Origin: Streptomyces tsukubensis
Lineage (GTDB): Bacteria; Actinomycetota; Actinomycetes; Streptomycetales; Streptomycetaceae
DNA length: 64,000 bases
Direction: 5' to 3'
Assembly: GCF_009296025.1 (NCBI RefSeq)
Contig: NZ_CP045178.1
Location: forward strand, 5,146,001-5,210,000
The notes beneath the pieces were generated by a model that had not been told where the DNA came from, ran no database searches, and worked only from the letters and a program-made list of their open reading frames with translations. Positions 15,664 to 23,095 of this stretch are shown here, in pieces; the stretch's first letter is position 1; every line of letters begins with the position of its first letter. The position numbers and the translations under genes were made by a program.

Positions 15664-16455
15664 TCATCCGCCCGTGAGTGTGACAGGTTCGGGTTCGGGT
15701 GGCTCGGGGAGTTCCCTGCGGGGGCCGCCACCCTCGGGGCCCGGCCTGCGGGGCTCCCGTACGCCGGAGCCACCCTCGGGATCGCCGGGGGCCCGGTCGA
15801 ACCAGACGGTCACCACCGAGCCGCGCGGCACGCCGGTACCGGGCGGCGGATACTGCCGCACGGCGTACTCCACGACCAGGCCGGAGGGATCGGGCCGGTC
15901 GGGCGTGACGAGCCTGACCCCGCAGACGGAGGCCTTCGGCGGCAGATCGACAGCCATCAGCCCGACGAACCTCGGCACCATGACCAGCGGCGGTTCTGGG
16001 ATGTCGGGGTCGGGGCTGTCGACGCCTCCGAGAGTGTTGAGGTCGTTGAGGTCGTTGAGGTCGTCGAGGAGGTCGGGTCCGCTGATGTCGCCGAGAGCGT
16101 CGAAGTCGCCGGGCCCCCCGATGTCGCCCGGAGCGTCGAAGTCGCCGGGCTTGCGGGCGCCGGTGCCGATCTCGTCGGACTCGGACTCGGACTCGGACTC
16201 GGAGTTGGACCTGGACTCGGACTCGGAGTTGGACCTGGACTCGGACTCGGACCTGGACTCGTCCGTTCCGTGGGGGAGACGTGGTTCGTCGCCCTCGTCG
16301 TCACCGGGACCGCTGTGACCATCGGCGTCCCCGGCGCCCCCTGGCGGCTCCGGGTCGCCCGGACTTCCTGGACCTGTCCGTACCGTGGTCATCACCCCCA
16401 GCAGTACGGGCAGCGTAGCCCCGGCGGCGGCCCGGCAGGAAGCGGTCGGCGCCAC
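15664..16455 (-). CDS. PASTA-domain protein with Ser/Glu repeats
   Basis: 263 residues. A short N-terminal segment (ATLPVLLGVM) is only weakly hydrophobic. A long acidic disordered region includes SESESRSNSE-type repeats (about residues 65-95) and NDLNDLNDLN. A single PASTA-like module (about 155-220, VPRFVGLMAVDLPPKASVC to PRGSVVTVWF) follows, with the typical PPPGTGVPRGS turn. PASTA domains often sense muropeptides in wall-linked kinases; here no kinase domain is attached. The start is uncertain: GTG at 16455 or an internal ATG near 16390. The gene converges on the zinc-ribbon gene. Confidence 0.6.
   Translation of the reverse strand: MAPTASCRAAAGATLPVLLGVMTTVRTGPGSPGDPEPPGGAGDADGHSGPGDDEGDEPRLPHGTDESRSESESRSNSESESRSNSESESESESDEIGTGARKPGDFDAPGDIGGPGDFDALGDISGPDLLDDLNDLNDLNTLGGVDSPDPDIPEPPLVMVPRFVGLMAVDLPPKASVCGVRLVTPDRPDPSGLVVEYAVRQYPPPGTGVPRGSVVTVWFDRAPGDPEGGSGVREPRRPGPEGGGPRRELPEPPEPEPVTLTGG
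16036..16062 (-). repeat. 9-bp tandem repeat, 3 copies (Asn-Asp-Leu)
   Basis: gttgaggtc occurs three times in a row on the + strand, giving the NDLNDLNDLN tract in the PASTA protein. Confidence 0.85.
16172..16264 (-). repeat. 6-bp-based Ser/Glu repeat tract
   Basis: Iterated gactcg hexamers (+ strand) with interspersed gttggacctg segments encode alternating Ser/Glu with some Arg/Asn. Hexamer slippage keeps the frame. Confidence 0.85.
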
Positions 16456-16687
16456 CCGGTGCGCGGTGGGGAGACCGGGCGGGCGACGCGGCCGCGCCGG
16501 GGAGCGACGCGGTCATACCGGGCGAGTCGCGGCAGCGGACCGCCTGTCACCTGGAGGGCGCCGCGCCACGCCGTCGCGGTGCGCCGTTCCGGGCAGCCCT
16601 TCGGTCCGGTGGCCTGGGCGCCTGAATAGACTGCACCTCTGTCCTGTGCCGCCCGGCACGTGAAGTCCACTCTTCGGGAGACCTGTC

Positions 16688-17971
16688 GTGGCCGAGGCCC
16701 ACTCCGAACACAGCGCAGATGTGATCGTCGTCGGGGCCGGGCCAGCCGGTTCCACCACCGCCTACTACCTGGCGAAGGCGGGACTGGACGTCCTCCTGCT
16801 GGAGAAGACCGCCTTCCCCCGCGAGAAGGTCTGCGGCGACGGCCTCACCCCGCGCGCGACCAAACAGCTCATCTCGATGGGCATCGACATCTCGGAAGAG
16901 GCCGGCTGGCTGCGCAACAAGGGGTTGCGGATCATCGCGGGCGGCCAGCGCCTCCAGCTCGACTGGCCGGAACTCGCCGCCTACCCGGACTACGGTCTGG
17001 TCCGCAAGCGCGACGACTTCGACGAGCAACTGGCCAGGCAGGCGCAGAAGGCCGGGGCCAGGCTGCACGAGCGGTGCAACGTGGGCGCGCCGATCATCGA
17101 CGACCGCACCGGCCACATCACCGGCGTCCACGCCAAGCTCGGCGAGGAGAAGACCCCGGTCACCTTTCACGCGCCCCTTGTCGTCGCCGCCGACGGCAAC
17201 TCGACGCGGCTCTCGCTCGCCATGGGGCTGCACCGCCGCGAGGACCGGCCGATGGGCGTCGCGGTCCGTACGTACTTCACCTCGCCCAGGCACGACGACG
17301 ACTACCTGGAGTCGTGGCTGGAACTGTGGGACAGGCGCGGCGCCCAGGACAGGCTCCTGCCGGGCTACGGCTGGATCTTCGGCATGGGTGACGGCACGTC
17401 CAACGTCGGCCTTGGCGTCCTCAACACCTCCTCGTCGTTCAAGGAACTCGACTGGCGCGAGGTGCTGAAGGCGTGGTGCGCCTCGATGCCGGAGGACTGG
17501 GGCTACACCGACGAGAACATGACGGGCCCGATCCGCGGCGCCGCGCTCCCCATGGCCTTCAACCGCCAGCCGCACTACACCAAGGGCGTGCTGCTGGTCG
17601 GTGACGCGGGCGGCCTGGTCAACCCGTTCAACGGTGAGGGCATCGCCTACGCCATGGAGTCGGGCCAGATGGCCGCGGACGTCATCGTCCAGGCCCACGC
17701 CCGCCAGACCCCGCACCTGCGCGAACTGGCCCTCCACCGCTACCCCAAGGTCCTCAAGGACACCTACGGCGGCTACTACACGATGGGCCGCGCCTTCGTG
17801 AAGCTCATCGGCAACCCGAAGATCATGAAGTTGGCGGCCGAACGCGGCCTGACCCATCCGATGCTGATGCGCTTCACCCTGAAGATGCTGGCCAACCTGA
17901 CCGACCCGACGGGCGGCGACGCGATGGACCGCATCATCAACGGCCTGGCCAAGGTGGCACCCAGCTCCTGA
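16688..17971 (+). CDS. Geranylgeranyl reductase-family FAD oxidoreductase (MenJ-like)
   Basis: 427-residue flavoprotein. The FAD-binding GXGXXG is VIVVGAGPAGSTTAYYLAKA (about residues 13-32). KVCGDGLTPRA (about 50-60) is characteristic of geranylgeranyl reductases, and LLVGDAGGLVNPFNGEGI (about 301-318) is the second FAD site with the family's GEGI. In actinobacteria relatives partly hydrogenate isoprenoid chains, for example MenJ on menaquinone. Nearby mqnC, menG and complex I make the menaquinone side chain the likeliest substrate; that is inference. GTG at 16688 follows a gggaga site. Confidence 0.82.
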   Translation: MAEAHSEHSADVIVVGAGPAGSTTAYYLAKAGLDVLLLEKTAFPREKVCGDGLTPRATKQLISMGIDISEEAGWLRNKGLRIIAGGQRLQLDWPELAAYPDYGLVRKRDDFDEQLARQAQKAGARLHERCNVGAPIIDDRTGHITGVHAKLGEEKTPVTFHAPLVVAADGNSTRLSLAMGLHRREDRPMGVAVRTYFTSPRHDDDYLESWLELWDRRGAQDRLLPGYGWIFGMGDGTSNVGLGVLNTSSSFKELDWREVLKAWCASMPEDWGYTDENMTGPIRGAALPMAFNRQPHYTKGVLLVGDAGGLVNPFNGEGIAYAMESGQMAADVIVQAHARQTPHLRELALHRYPKVLKDTYGGYYTMGRAFVKLIGNPKIMKLAAERGLTHPMLMRFTLKMLANLTDPTGGDAMDRIINGLAKVAPSS

Positions 17972-17977
17972 GGGCCG

Positions 17978-18013
17978 CGGGCCGGGGCACGTACCGGTGG
18001 GTGTCCCGGCCCG
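17978..18013 (+). terminator. Strong hairpin after the reductase gene
   Basis: Thirteen-base arms (17978-17990 and 18001-18013) pair fully with one G-U and a 10-base loop, starting six bases after the stop. No U-tract follows. Confidence 0.6.
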
Positions 18014-18202
18014 GAAGCTGCCCCAGCAGGGCTCCGTTGGTTCGACGGCCGGCCGTGCGCCGCGGTCGGTGGCGGCCACCGCGCGCCCACGCGTCCGAAG
18101 GCGAGCCGTGACGGCTCAGTCCAGTGGGCTTGCCCAACCACCGTCTCCCTCCGGGAAGTCGTGTGACGCGTGGCCGCCCGAGACCTGATGAAGGGGAACA
18201 TC

Positions 18203-18799
18203 ATGTCCATACCCTCTCGTGCGCCCGGTGAAGGGATGCTGATCCCCGCAGAGCGGGGACGCCGCGCCATGGCCTACCTCGCCATCATCTTCACTGCGAT
18301 GCTCTGCCTGCTGATCCTCGAAGCCCTGGCGATATTTGTGATCGGCGTGCTGATCGCGGGTGAAGGCATGGGACTGATGGGCGGGCCGGGCGTCTACGGA
18401 TACGCGGGACTACCGGTGGTCCTGGGAGTGGTGTGCCTGCCCCTGTTCGCGCTGGCGTGGCGGCATCCGGCCCTGCGCATCGATGCGACGGGCATCAGCA
18501 AGGTGCGGCCCGGCGGTACGGAGACCGTGCCGTGGGCTGATATCGACAAGGTGCAGTACAGCCCGAAGGGGGCCGTCCTGGTGCTGGTGGTGAAGGCGGT
18601 GCCCCGCCCGGGGAAGCCGAACACCGCCGGCGGGCAGGCGGTGGCCGCAGTGCCCTACTACGCGCTCGGGAACTCCTTCTGGCGCCGACGGAGACCGGCT
18701 CACCGCGGCCTGATCATTGACGCGGTCGAGCGATTCGCCCCAGGGAAGTACACCGCCGTGCCCTGGGACCTGGGCCGAGGTCGCGGTAGGAGTTCGTAA
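18203..18799 (+). CDS. Small membrane protein with PH-like domain
   Basis: 198 residues. Two membrane helices (about residues 24-50 and 66-87) are followed by a PH-like beta domain. LRIDATGISKVRPGG and ETVPWADIDKVQY (about 95-125) have the layout of short bacterial PH-domain proteins. The function is unknown. ATG at 18203 was preferred over the upstream in-frame GTG (18170) and ATG (18188) because aaggggaa lies at the right distance. It stands alone between two conserved genes beside a decayed regulator, so this is probably an accessory insertion. Confidence 0.6.
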   Translation: MSIPSRAPGEGMLIPAERGRRAMAYLAIIFTAMLCLLILEALAIFVIGVLIAGEGMGLMGGPGVYGYAGLPVVLGVVCLPLFALAWRHPALRIDATGISKVRPGGTETVPWADIDKVQYSPKGAVLVLVVKAVPRPGKPNTAGGQAVAAVPYYALGNSFWRRRRPAHRGLIIDAVERFAPGKYTAVPWDLGRGRGRSS

Positions 18800-18941
18800 C
18801 CCGGTCTTGCCGAGCGTTGCCGGTCCTGCGGTATGCAGAAAGGCCGCCCGCCGCAGGGCGCCCCCTGGGCAACCCTCTGCTACCGGCCTCGATGACGCCG
18901 GGTGGTTCCGCGGCGGTCAGCCGCACCGACCCCTGCGGGAC

Positions 18942-18964
18942 ACCTGGCGTTCGAACGCCCAGGT
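18942..18964 (-). terminator. Palindromic hairpin downstream of the XRE/DUF397 relic
   Basis: A perfect 14-bp palindrome (18946-18959, ggcgttcgaacgcc) is extended to a hairpin with one bulged base, about 70 bases past the relic's stop on the - strand. It may be its old terminator. The rest of 18800-19031 shows nothing. Confidence 0.35.
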
Positions 18965-19031
18965 CGTGGGACGGAACGAACACATCTCCCCCGGGAGAGT
19001 CTCCGCGGCACGGCACCGGAGGGACGCCGAG

Positions 19032-19305
19032 TCAATCGACCAAGTGGTCGAACTCGCCTGCCTTGACGCCCTTGATGAAGGCGGCGAGGTCGCGCGGCCC
19101 GTCGTGACTACGACGTGGGGGGTTTCGTTCTCGCGTATCTTGACGGAGCCTTCTCGCGCTCCTCGGCCATGCTGGCCAAAGCGTCCACGAGCTGTCTGTC
19201 CCAGGCTGAGCAGTTCTGCGCGATGTGGCGGACCCGATCGCCGCTGACCCCGTGACGGCCCGACTCGAAGTGGCTCACCTGTGCGCGTTGTAGTGTCTCC
19301 GTCGC
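19032..19305 (-). pseudogene. Decayed XRE (DUF5753-type) regulator and DUF397 partner
   Basis: Reading the - strand, about 19305-19130 encodes QVSHFESGRHGVSGDRVRHI and SAWDRQLVDALASMAEERE. These match the second half of the HTH and following helix of Streptomyces XRE/DUF5753 regulators. The large sensor domain is absent. After a frame change, about 19106-19032 encodes DGPRDLAAFIKGVKAGEFDH and LVD-stop, which is the C-terminal end of a DUF397 protein. DUF397 genes normally sit just downstream of such regulators. The pair has therefore been fused and reduced by internal deletion plus frameshift, and the N-terminal HTH part is lost too. Confidence 0.65.
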
Positions 19306-19590
19306 GCAGGACCAACCAGACCGTCTTCTCCCACGGCGCTCCTTCACGGGTTGAGACGTGGGAGTTGAGCGGTCGGCGAGGTGCCGCACCACCGACTACC
19401 CGGCCCCCTGAACCGGCCGCGGCGGAGGCCGGTCCTGGTCGAGGCCGTGGGGAGGGGCCCTGAGGCAGCGCGTGGCGCCCGCCCCGTCCGCGTATGACCG
19501 CATACGGGGTCCCCAGGGTTGCCAGGTGCCCGCGGCCGTGCGCGGGCCGGGGAGCCCTGTGAACGGCCGCGCGGGCCCCGCGCGCACGGG
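19306..19590. other. Gap without a gene
   Basis: GC-rich sequence between the regulator relic and the hydrolase terminator. No coding signal, RNA gene or clear repeat is seen. Confidence 0.4.
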
Positions 19591-19636
19591 AAAAGGCCGG
19601 AGGGCCAGAACCCCACCGAGTTCTGGCCCTCCGGCC
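19591..19636 (-). terminator. Intrinsic terminator of the NlpC/P60 gene
   Basis: Arms 19595-19610 and 19621-19636 are perfectly complementary over 16 bp with a 10-base loop. On the - strand the stem is followed by TTTT (19594-19591). It lies 77 bases beyond the stop of the wall hydrolase. Confidence 0.85.
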
Positions 19637-19712
19637 GTATCAGCCGTACGGGCCGTACGAGGCGTGCGCGCGGCCCGTACGAAACCTGTTGTGCGGTCGG
19701 TCGAGCGTCAGC

Positions 19713-20558
19713 TCAGAGGAGCCGCACCGCTCCGGACGCCGGGTAGCCCGACAGGTCCTGGATGACGACGCCCTTGCCCGGGTTGGCCGCGTCCAGGTAC
19801 TGGCCGCCGCCGATGTAGACGCCCACGTGGTACGCCGAGCCCGCGCCGCCCCAGTACAGGAGGTCGCCGGGCTGCACGTTGTCGAGCGAGACCGACGTGC
19901 CGGCCGTCGACTGCTCCTGCGAGGTGCGCGGCAGGTCCACGCCGACCGACTTGAACGCCGCCTGGGTCAGGCCCGAGCAGTCCCACGAGTTCGGGCCCGT
20001 GCCGCCCATCACGTACGCGTCACCGAGCTGCGACTTCAGGAAGCTGATGACGCTGCCCGCGGAGCCGGACGCCGGGGCGGGGGCGTTCGAGGAGGAAGGG
20101 GCGGAGGTGGTGGCCGACTCCGTGGAGGTCGACGCGGCGGACGTCTTGGTGAGCTGCGTGCGCTCAGCGGCGCGCGAGGCACGCTCCTCCGCGCGCTGCT
20201 TCGCTTCGGCCTCCGCCTTCTTCTTGGCCTCGGCCGCCTTGTGCTCGGCGTCCGCCTGGTCCTGCTTGGCCTGCTTCGCCGCCTTCGCGGTCACGGAGTC
20301 CTGCTGGGCCCTGAGCTTGTACGCGGCGGCCGTCTGCTGGGTGGCGTCCGCGGACGCGGCCGCCTTCGCGGCCAGGTCCGAAGTGATCGTGGGCATTTCG
20401 ATGGTCTCGGTCACCGGCTCGGCGGCGTTCGCCGAACCAGCCGCACCGGCCACCGCGAGGGTGCTGAGTACGCCACCGGCGACGCCGGCCCGCAGCGCCA
20501 TCTTCGAGGCGTTCCTGCGGGGCTTCCGGTGGCTGGGTATGTGAGCGGTGTGGGACAT
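19713..20558 (-). CDS. Secreted NlpC/P60 peptidoglycan endopeptidase
   Basis: 281 residues. The signal peptide (about 1-45) has basic residues, the core GVAGGVLSTLAVAGAAG and an ANA-AE cut site. A long Ala/Lys/Glu coiled coil (about 60-135) and a Ser/Thr/Ala linker follow. The NlpC/P60 domain (about 165-281) has the catalytic cysteine in NSWDCSGL, the histidine in AYHVGVYIGGG and a third polar residue further on. The enzyme would cut D-Glu-meso-DAP bonds in wall peptides. ATG at 20558 is preferred to a GTG/ATG 57 bases upstream because it directly precedes the basic n-region. The AYVMGGTGP segment has Met where the family usually has Trp. Confidence 0.88.
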   Translation of the reverse strand: MSHTAHIPSHRKPRRNASKMALRAGVAGGVLSTLAVAGAAGSANAAEPVTETIEMPTITSDLAAKAAASADATQQTAAAYKLRAQQDSVTAKAAKQAKQDQADAEHKAAEAKKKAEAEAKQRAEERASRAAERTQLTKTSAASTSTESATTSAPSSSNAPAPASGSAGSVISFLKSQLGDAYVMGGTGPNSWDCSGLTQAAFKSVGVDLPRTSQEQSTAGTSVSLDNVQPGDLLYWGGAGSAYHVGVYIGGGQYLDAANPGKGVVIQDLSGYPASGAVRLL

Positions 20559-20688
20559 GAGCACTACGGCTATCAGGGCGAAGGGCCCGGCTTCAAGAAA
20601 CGTGTGGTGCGCCACAGTTCGCTCGGGAGCCCATGAATCCCGGGCGTGTCGTTCCTTATTGACGCCCTAGCGGGCATTACGGACAACG

Positions 20689-20708
20689 ATGATCAAGGCT
20701 GTGATCAT
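20689..20708. promoter_or_regulatory. Inverted repeat ATGATCA-N6-TGATCAT
   Basis: Perfect 7-base arms with a 6-base spacer lie about 130-150 bases upstream of the hydrolase start and just downstream of the TATTAT hexamer on the - strand. This would suit a repressor operator in the transcribed leader. The regulator is unknown. Confidence 0.45.
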
Positions 20709-20804
20709 GTGTTTCTCATAATAGGTCCGAATTGCCCGACGCCTACCATTCGTTGAGGCCGGTGGCCAAGCCCGCTTTTTCCGTCCTTCCGGGTGAGTGG
20801 CGGA

Positions 20805-20821
20805 GGTCACGGAACGGTCAC
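20805..20821 (-). promoter_or_regulatory. Direct repeat GTGACC-N5-GTGACC
   Basis: Two identical hexamers 11 bp apart (one helical turn) sit about 250 bases upstream of the wall-hydrolase start. The layout resembles response-regulator sites such as those of MtrA, which controls wall hydrolases in actinomycetes; the match is recalled, not computed. Confidence 0.35.
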
Positions 20822-21228
20822 CTCCGGGAGGGCGTCCGTATGCGGGGTCGCGCCTCCGGGTGCGCGCCCCGGTGGAGGGGTCCTCGGGTCGCCGTCCCGG
20901 CGAGGGGGTGCGGCGGACATGTCCCTTCCGGTTCGCTCGTGAACGCATGCACATGTCCCCTTTCGTCCGCCTTGATGGGACGTGCGAATCGGCCACGGTC
21001 CTTTATCAAGTCATCCTGTCCAGCGCCAATTTGCGCATCCGTAGATGATCTTGATAGAGCAACACCGCTTCCACCAGGGGTGACTCGGGAAGATGTCACC
21101 ACTCGTGATCACTCAACCGCTTCACGTATGAAGATCACCGCTCATCCGACTTCATGATCCTTCGTCAGGTGGTGGAGATCACAAAGCACTTGGCGCACCC
21201 CGTGTCGCAGATCACAGACCGGCGGGCA

Positions 21229-21234
21229 TAGGAT
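21229..21234 (+). promoter_or_regulatory. Candidate nuo promoter -10 (TAGGAT)
   Basis: TAGGAT fits the Streptomyces sigma-HrdB -10 pattern. It lies 180 bases before nuoA and 17 bases before the Rex-like operator. No good -35 is visible at 17-18 bp. Confidence 0.4.
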
Positions 21235-21250
21235 GCGGGGCAGTCGGGCT

Positions 21251-21266
21251 TGTGAACTGCCTCACA
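21251..21266. promoter_or_regulatory. Rex-like operator (ROP) in the nuo leader
   Basis: TGTGAACTGCCTCACA has the 16-bp layout of the Streptomyces Rex operator (TGTGAACGCNTTCACA); the outer arms TGTGA and TCACA match fully and one inner T is C. Rex is an NADH/NAD+-sensing repressor of respiratory genes. The position just downstream of the -10 suits repression of nuo when NADH is low. Confidence 0.6.
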
Positions 21267-21415
21267 TATCCGCGATCTTCGTCGGCCTCGGTACCGGTCG
21301 GAGCTGGTGGCGAGGGTGGGTGAGGTGGCGAGCGGGCCGGACGACCTCCCCGGCGCCGGGCGGCTCCGGGGGGAGACCCCAAGCAGTCAGAGCCGACTGA
21401 GAGGAGCGAGGAGCG

Positions 21416-21775
21416 GTGAACGCCTATGCGCCCATCCTCGTACTGGGAGCCCTCGGGGCGGCCTTCGCGGTCTTCTCCGTGGTCTCGGCCACGCTTATCG
21501 GTCCAAAGCGGTACAACCGGGCGAAGCTCGAAGCGTACGAGTGCGGCATCGAGCCGACGCCGACGCCGGCCGGTGGCGGGCGATTCCCCATCAAGTACTA
21601 CCTGACGGCGATGCTCTTCATCGTCTTCGACATCGAGATCGTCTTTCTCTACCCCTGGGCCGTCACCTTCGACGCGCTGGGGGTCTTCGGGCTCGTGGAG
21701 ATGCTGCTCTTCGTGCTCACCGTCTTCGTTGCCTACGCGTACGTCTGGCGGCGCGGCGGCCTGGAATGGGACTGA
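21416..21775 (+). CDS. nuoA: NADH-quinone oxidoreductase subunit A
   Basis: Small membrane subunit of complex I (119 residues) with three helices (about 5-27, 62-83, 88-110). The conserved YECGIEPT loop (about 41-48) holds the cysteine region that moves near the quinone site, and FPIKYYLTAMLFIVFDIEIV is typical of NuoA. GTG start after a gaggag site. First gene of a complete 14-gene operon. Confidence 0.95.
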   Translation: MNAYAPILVLGALGAAFAVFSVVSATLIGPKRYNRAKLEAYECGIEPTPTPAGGGRFPIKYYLTAMLFIVFDIEIVFLYPWAVTFDALGVFGLVEMLLFVLTVFVAYAYVWRRGGLEWD

Positions 21776-21824
21776 CACCCGTAAGGCACGGACGTAAGGG
21801 ATAGAGGGGTCTGAGGGGCCACGT

Positions 21825-22379
21825 ATGGGACTCGAAGAGAAACTGCCTAGCGGATTTCTGCTGACCACCGTCGAGCAGGCCGCGGGGTGGGTGCGCAAGT
21901 CGTCCGTCTTCCCGGCCACCTTCGGTCTGGCCTGCTGCGCGATCGAGATGATGACGACGGGGGCGGGCCGCTACGACCTCGCCCGTTTCGGCATGGAGGT
22001 CTTCCGCGGTTCGCCGCGCCAGGCCGACCTCATGATCGTGGCCGGCCGGGTCAGCCAGAAGATGGCGCCTGTTCTGCGGCAGGTCTATGACCAGATGCCC
22101 AACCCCAAGTGGGTCATCTCCATGGGGGTGTGTGCTTCCTCGGGCGGGATGTTCAACAATTACGCGATTGTGCAGGGCGTGGACCATATCGTCCCTGTTG
22201 ACATCTATTTGCCCGGTTGTCCGCCGCGGCCCGAGATGCTGATCGACGCGATCCTCAAGCTCCACCAGAAGATCCAGTCCTCCAAGCTCGGCGTCAACGC
22301 GGAGGAAGCGGCCCGCGAGGCGGAGGAGGCCGCGCTCAAGGCGCTGCCCACCATCGAGATGAAGGGGCTGCTGCGGTGA
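21825..22379 (+). CDS. nuoB: NADH-quinone oxidoreductase subunit B
   Basis: 184-residue peripheral-arm subunit carrying cluster N2, the last cluster before the quinone. All four ligand cysteines are visible: [11 protein letters not shown] (two adjacent), MGVCASSGG and [10 protein letters not shown]-terminal Ala/Glu-rich tail extends past the core. Its stop overlaps nuoC by 4 bases. Confidence 0.96.
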   Translation: MGLEEKLPSGFLLTTVEQAAGWVRKSSVFPATFGLACCAIEMMTTGAGRYDLARFGMEVFRGSPRQADLMIVAGRVSQKMAPVLRQVYDQMPNPKWVISMGVCASSGGMFNNYAIVQGVDHIVPVDIYLPGCPPRPEMLIDAILKLHQKIQSSKLGVNAEEAAREAEEAALKALPTIEMKGLLR

Positions 22380-23095
22380 GCGACGAGCAGCACGAGGACC
22401 AAGAGGGGCAGGTCCCCACGCCTCGCGGTGGATCCGATGAGGTCATCGGTGTCCGCAGGGGCATGTTCGGTGCCGACCGGGGCGGTGACACCAGCGGGTA
22501 CGGCGGTCTCGTCAGGACCGTCACCCTGCCGGGCGCCACCTCCCGGCCCTACGGGGGGTGGTTCGACGAAGTCGCCGACGAACTCGAAGGGGCCCTCGAC
22601 GAACAGGGCCTGCTGCCCGAGAACGCGATCGAGAAGACCGTCGTCGACCGTGACGAGCTGACCTTCCACATCGCGCGCGAGCACCTCGTCCGGGTCGCCA
22701 AGACCCTGCGCGACGACCCGGCCCTCCGGTTCGAGCTGTGCACCGGCGTCAGCGGTGTGCACTTCCCCGGCGACAAGGGACGGGAGCTGCACGCCGTCTA
22801 CCACCTGCGCTCCCTCACCCACAACCGGCTGATCCGGCTGGAGGTGAGCGCCCCCGACAGCGACCCGCACATCCCCTCGCTGGTCTCCGTCTATCCGACC
22901 AACGACTGGCACGAGCGCGAGGCGTACGACTTCTTCGGGCTCGTCTTCGACGGCCACCCCGCGCTGACGCGGATCATGATGCCGGACGACTGGCAGGGCT
23001 TCCCACAGCGCAAGGACTACGCGCTCGGCGGTATCGCCGTCGAGTACAAGGGCGCCCAGATTCCGGCTCCGGACCAGCGGAGGTCGTACACATGA
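22376..23095 (+). CDS. nuoC: NADH-quinone oxidoreductase subunit C
   Basis: 239-residue 30-kDa subunit of the peripheral arm. It has an acidic variable N-terminus (about 1-50) and the conserved core with [20 protein letters not shown] (about 176-195). The C-terminus [13 protein letters not shown] matches the family. Start GTG lies inside the nuoB stop. It is separate from NuoD here, unlike in E. coli. Confidence 0.94.
   Translation: MSDEQHEDQEGQVPTPRGGSDEVIGVRRGMFGADRGGDTSGYGGLVRTVTLPGATSRPYGGWFDEVADELEGALDEQGLLPENAIEKTVVDRDELTFHIAREHLVRVAKTLRDDPALRFELCTGVSGVHFPGDKGRELHAVYHLRSLTHNRLIRLEVSAPDSDPHIPSLVSVYPTNDWHEREAYDFFGLVFDGHPALTRIMMPDDWQGFPQRKDYALGGIAVEYKGAQIPAPDQRRSYT

Larger units (their letters stand above)
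20559..21415. other. 857-base divergent regulatory region (NlpC/P60 versus nuo)
   Basis: No gene is supported. The region is less GC-rich than its surroundings and carries the promoters and leaders of two divergent units. Elements seen are an inverted repeat at 20689-20708, a direct repeat at 20805-20821, four GATCAC hexamers (21107, 21133, 21177, 21210), a -10-like hexamer at 21229 and a Rex-type palindrome at 21251. A TATTAT hexamer on the - strand at 20723-20718 may be the hydrolase -10. Confidence 0.6.

Noticed and set aside
18714..19016. A 100-codon frame on the - strand behind the XRE/DUF397 relic
   Set aside because: No domain, overlaps the end of the PH-like gene, and starts without a ribosome site.
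20559..20800. A c-di-AMP (ydaO-type) riboswitch in the NlpC/P60 leader
   Set aside because: Such riboswitches occur ahead of actinobacterial wall hydrolases, but the conserved ydaO core segments could not be found on this strand. A covariance search with the ydaO-yuaA model would settle it.
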